A stretch of 46,590 nt of DNA from the NCBI RefSeq assembly GCF_014696675.1, contig NZ_JACJQN010000028.1, positions 1-46,590 of the forward strand, written 5' to 3'. This document shows positions 44,335-46,590 of this stretch, piece after piece. The DNA is from Phormidium tenue FACHB-1052. Lineage in GTDB: Bacteria; Cyanobacteriota; Cyanobacteriia; Phormidesmidales; Phormidesmidaceae. The position numbers and the translations under genes are program-made. The notes under the pieces are model-generated. The model made no database searches. It was given only the letters and a program-made list of their open reading frames with translations, and had not been told where the DNA came from. Numbering within the stretch: the stretch's first letter is position 1; each line of letters starts with the position of its first letter.

Positions 44335-45402
44335 GGCACTGGCCTGCTAGGCGTTGATAAGTAGAATGACTGTAGTGCAACTACGTCATTCCCATGGATT
44401 GTCCTTACTGCCAAAGCCAGCAAGTCGTGAAAAACGGGCGAGAGTCGCTTACGGACGGCACTGTGCTTCAGCGCTATCGCTGTAAGGGGTGCAGCAAGTG
44501 TTTTAACGACCGAACCGGCACCCCGATGGCTCGCCTGCGCACCCCGAGTTCAGTGGTTGCGACCGCCCTCAATGGCCGCAGCGAAGGCCTGGGAGTGAGA
44601 GCAACCGGTCGCTTGTTTGGGGCGTCGCACTCTACCATTTTGCGGTGGGAAGATCGCTTAGCCCGTCAGGCGGATGCCTGGTCACCGCCGGCCCCAGGTG
44701 GTCGAGAGGTAACGCTGGAAGGCGATGAAGTCTACACTCGCGTGGGCGAGAACCGTCCCCCCCAGTAGCTCCCAAGGGTGGACGATTCACTTTATTGAGC
44801 GCCAGAGCCGCTACTGGGTCTCAGCGATGGCCGGGCACAAAGACGAACTGCTGTTTCAACGGGGAACCCAACAGGCCTGGCAGTGGGCCAAACACTGCCC
44901 GTTCATTCGCTGGTTTACCGATGGAGAACACCGCTATGCTAAAGCACTGTGGGACTTGGCTAGCGTCTATTTGGCCCTGCGGGAGTGTCCCAGTCGGTAT
45001 CGCACCCGAAAAGTCTGGCGGTATGGCCTGGAAGTCGCCATGAAAGTGAAAGGGTCTCAAGGTCTGCGGCGGGTCGTCTGGGTGAGACCAGAGCATCCCT
45101 ACACCGCCGTTAGCCCGCTAACTGAGGTGCATGCCAACCATAACGAGGCTCACAATGCCGCCCTAAGGCGGCGATGCAGCGCTTATCGTCGGCGGCAAAA
45201 CCTCTATGCTAAGACTCGCGATGGATTGCAACGAACCTTGGATGTTCAGCGGATCCTCCACAACTGGGTCAGGCCACACGGGGGACTTGGCAAACGGACG
45301 ACTCCGGCGATGGCGATCGGCTTGTGTTGTCGCTTGCTATTCACCCAGGAGCTTCTCTGCCTGAGAGGGTTTCAATGTATCTCCTCTTAACAGACCAGTG
45401 CC
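44335..45402 (+). mobile_element. IS1-family insertion sequence
   Basis: Bounded by imperfect terminal inverted repeats: left GGCACTGGCCTGCTAGGCG (from 44335) and, on the minus strand from 45402, GGCACTGGTCTGTTAAGAG; about 19 of 26 positions agree. Total about 1068 bases. It contains one transposase reading split by a frameshift. No target-site duplication is obvious between the outer flanks (CGAGCCACC left, AGCTGCTCG right), so ends are approximate or the copy is rearranged. Its right end lies in the 3' part of the broken minus-strand gene. Confidence 0.7.
44394..45390 (+). pseudogene. IS1-family transposase with a +1 shift at a C-run
   Basis: First frame from ATG 44394 reads a zinc-finger-like CPYC...CKGC, then GTPMARLRTPSS, VRATGRLFG, STILRW and EGDEVYTRVGEN (first catalytic Asp/Glu), and ends at TAG 44766-44768. 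Beyond a run of seven C (44757-44763) the next frame continues as QGWTIHFIERQSRYWV, ..WFTDGEHRYAK.. (second Asp) and HANHNEAHNAALRRRCSAYRRRQNLY (final Glu region), to TAA 45388-45390. One extra C would explain the break; alternatively programmed frameshifting at the C-run joins both parts. Strong resemblance to IS1-type proteins of cyanobacteria. Confidence 0.85.
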
Positions 45403-45957
45403 AGCTGCTCGGATATCGCCGTTGCGCATGTGTTTTTTGTGGCCTCTGGAGTGCCGCCATTGGATATTGGCAAGGGAAGCGAGGGCGCGGAGTTTGTTCG
45501 TCAAAGTTCCAGAGCCGTTGATGACGGCCTGCACTTGCTCAGGGTGGATGGCGTCAGTGGCATTGAGGGCCAACGCATTGTCGAGAGAAGCGACAACGAC
45601 CTCAGGCGCAGGGTTGCTAAGGGAATCTTGGTGCCGTTCATCGGCTTGGGGCAGGGCAGCGCCGCCATCGAGGGGGGCGATCGCATTGTCAATGCGTAGA
45701 GCCAGAGCGTAGATTTCGGCGGACCATTCGGCCTCGTAGAAGCGACGAGCGGCCTTGCCTGCTTGGAGGGTATAGAGGCAGGCAAGGAAAGCCAGCCAAC
45801 CCGCGATCTGGAGCAGGATTGAGAGAGTGCGGTAGACGTCAAGGGCGCGATCGCTTCGCAGTGCTTGACAGGTGTTTCAGGTAGCGGTGGCCAGGATAGT
45901 AGCGGCGGTGGCGTAGGGGGCCAGCAGGGGGGTAACGAGTGCTTGGGGGGTGTTCAT
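45337..45957 (-). pseudogene. Interrupted 207-codon gene, truncated by the IS
   Basis: Reading from ATG 45955-45957 gives MNTPQALVTPLLAPYATAA.. for 26 codons, then an in-frame TGA at 45877-45879, after which the same frame runs without a stop to TAG at 45337-45339: (..QALRSDRALDVYRTL.. then ILLQIAGWLAFLACLYTL, a TM segment; then ..AALPQADERHQDSLSNPAPEV..). One G to A change (Trp to stop) would explain the TGA. The last about 22 codons lie inside the IS, so its native C-terminus was lost. Product unknown; a membrane protein of the accessory island. Later starts are only TTG, near 45573. Confidence 0.55.
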
Positions 45958-46019
45958 GGGGAATTGCCTTAAAGTGTGGGGTGAGGAGCCCTCATGGCGC
46001 TGAGGGCAGGCGTGTAGCG

Positions 46020-46166
46020 CTATTCGATGGAGAAGCCGTTGACGGTTTCTCCAGGAGGTTGAAGAGGCTGCTGGTGGCTACTGAGGTATTGCAAGTCTTT
46101 GGGGTCAAGCCCCAGAGCGAGGTGCTGCTTAACGTCGGGCTTGGAGGTGGCAGTGGTTCTGGTCAT
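46020..46166 (-). CDS. Small ORF upstream of the interrupted gene
   Basis: 48 residues from ATG 46164-46166 (MTRTTATSKPDVKQHL), 62 bases before the interrupted gene on the same strand. Hydrophilic, no family recognised. Frame can be extended upstream to 46247. Could be a small regulator or chance. Confidence 0.35.
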   Translation of the reverse strand: MTRTTATSKPDVKQHLALGLDPKDLQYLSSHQQPLQPPGETVNGFSIE

Positions 46167-46257
46167 GGGGAGGGATTGAACTCTGACTACTCCATAATAG
46201 TTTGACTGCAACAAATATGCAATAGCAGTCAGAATGTTTATATTCAAATCTATTGCA

Positions 46258-46289
46258 GTTCAAAACCTTTGTAAATAAAGGGTTTGAAC
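46258..46289. repeat. 32-bp imperfect palindrome
   Basis: Left arm GTTCAAAACCTTT (46258-46270), centre GTAAAT, right arm AAAGGGTTTGAAC (46277-46289); 12 of 13 arm pairs match. Its core recurs, inverted, at 46545-46566. Confidence 0.75.
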
Positions 46290-46544
46290 GCTTCGCAGGG
46301 AAATACTAACGAGTGTCATTGTCAAAATAAGAATATAAAAGTCAGCAACACAGGGAGCGATCGCGCTTTCGAGAGGCTGAAAGCATTGAAAAACCGTGCA
46401 AACTGATTGATATAAATCTCTTATGTCTCTGCCTTGTACACAGTTAGACATATGGAATATTAATATATTAGCAGTCAAATGGATAGGGGTTTTTATGTAA
46501 GTCGGGGATCGCTGGCGATCGCAGCAAGAGACAGAACAGCTAAA

Positions 46545-46566
46545 AGCCTTTATTTACAAGGGTTTC
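46545..46566. repeat. Inverted copy of the palindrome core
   Basis: GCCTTTATTTACAAGGGTTT (46545-46564) matches the reverse complement of the centre of the 46258-46289 palindrome at about 18 of 21 positions, and is itself partly palindromic. Confidence 0.6.
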
Positions 46567-46590
46567 AGGGGTTTCGGAGGATCGCGATCG

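Larger units (their letters stand above)
46167..46590. other. AT-rich region with palindromes and repeated GCAGTCA motifs
   Basis: 424 bases, AT-rich compared with the rest. Holds AGCAGTCA at 46224-46231 and 46470-46477, its inverse TGACTGC at 46203-46209, the 46258-46289 palindrome and the 46545-46566 copy. A 72-codon minus-strand frame (46260-46478) overlaps these repeats and is not accepted as a gene. Confidence 0.5.

Noticed and set aside
44126..44350. 74-codon plus-strand frame before the IS
   Set aside because: Crosses into the IS left repeat and lacks recognisable features.
45501..45842. 113-codon minus-strand frame
   Set aside because: It is the out-of-frame shadow of the interrupted 207-codon gene, which reads as a more natural protein.
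46260..46478. 72-codon minus-strand frame at the right edge
   Set aside because: Overlaps the palindrome and repeated motifs; no family match.

Overview
The window looks like chromosome from a filamentous, Leptolyngbya/Nodosilinea/Phormidium-type cyanobacterium. The palindrome GCGATCGC (HIP1) is scattered throughout. There are cyanobacterial families (SbtA/SbtB bicarbonate uptake, cyAbrB, DUF928, CHASE2 sensors, CHAT/TPR and caspase-like proteins) and cyanobacterial two-partner secretion proteins. The assignment rests on gene content and style only.

Layout. 0-0.5 kb: a degenerate transposase-like fragment. 0.5-1.3 kb: a secreted Cys-repeat protein. 1.6-14.1 kb: a surface/secretion cluster with one TpsB transporter, two large TpsA haemagglutinin-like proteins that share a C-terminal signature, and between them on the other strand a CHASE2 histidine kinase-like protein and a DUF928 protein. 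14.2-19.9 kb: hypothetical proteins and a Tat-type caspase-family gene broken by three lesions. 20-31.6 kb: ordinary housekeeping and accessory genes (Hsp70-like, PPOX flavoprotein, DUF2267, MFS exporter, PfkB kinase, PAP phosphatase, dynamin/Era-like GTPase, endonuclease III, dihydroorotase). 31.6-32.8 kb: a small defence-like patch with a toxin-antitoxin pair, a truncated two-TM protein and an IS4-type transposase remnant. 33-38.5 kb: a degenerate sensor plus LuxR-type response regulator, an RTX-repeat protein and a CHAT/TPR protein. 39.1-42 kb: the high-affinity bicarbonate module sbtA-sbtB followed by a divergent cyAbrB gene. 42.1-46.6 kb: an accessory island with a telomere-resolvase (protelomerase)-like tyrosine recombinase, an IS1-family insertion with a frameshifted transposase, a broken 207-codon gene truncated by that IS, a small ORF and two related imperfect palindromes.

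How the parts fit. TpsA1 and TpsB form an operon. TpsA2 probably uses the same TpsB because no second transporter is visible. CHASE2, DUF928, CHAT/TPR and caspase-like genes often sit beside TPS genes in cyanobacteria, so the first 38 kb may hold parts of an envelope-sensing and protease/surface programme; this is inference. SbtA and SbtB form the Na+/HCO3- transporter and its PII-like regulator. The most unusual item is the protelomerase-like recombinase with nearby palindromes, which could belong to a linear or formerly linear replicon, or to an integrated element. No rRNA, tRNA or CRISPR array was recognised.
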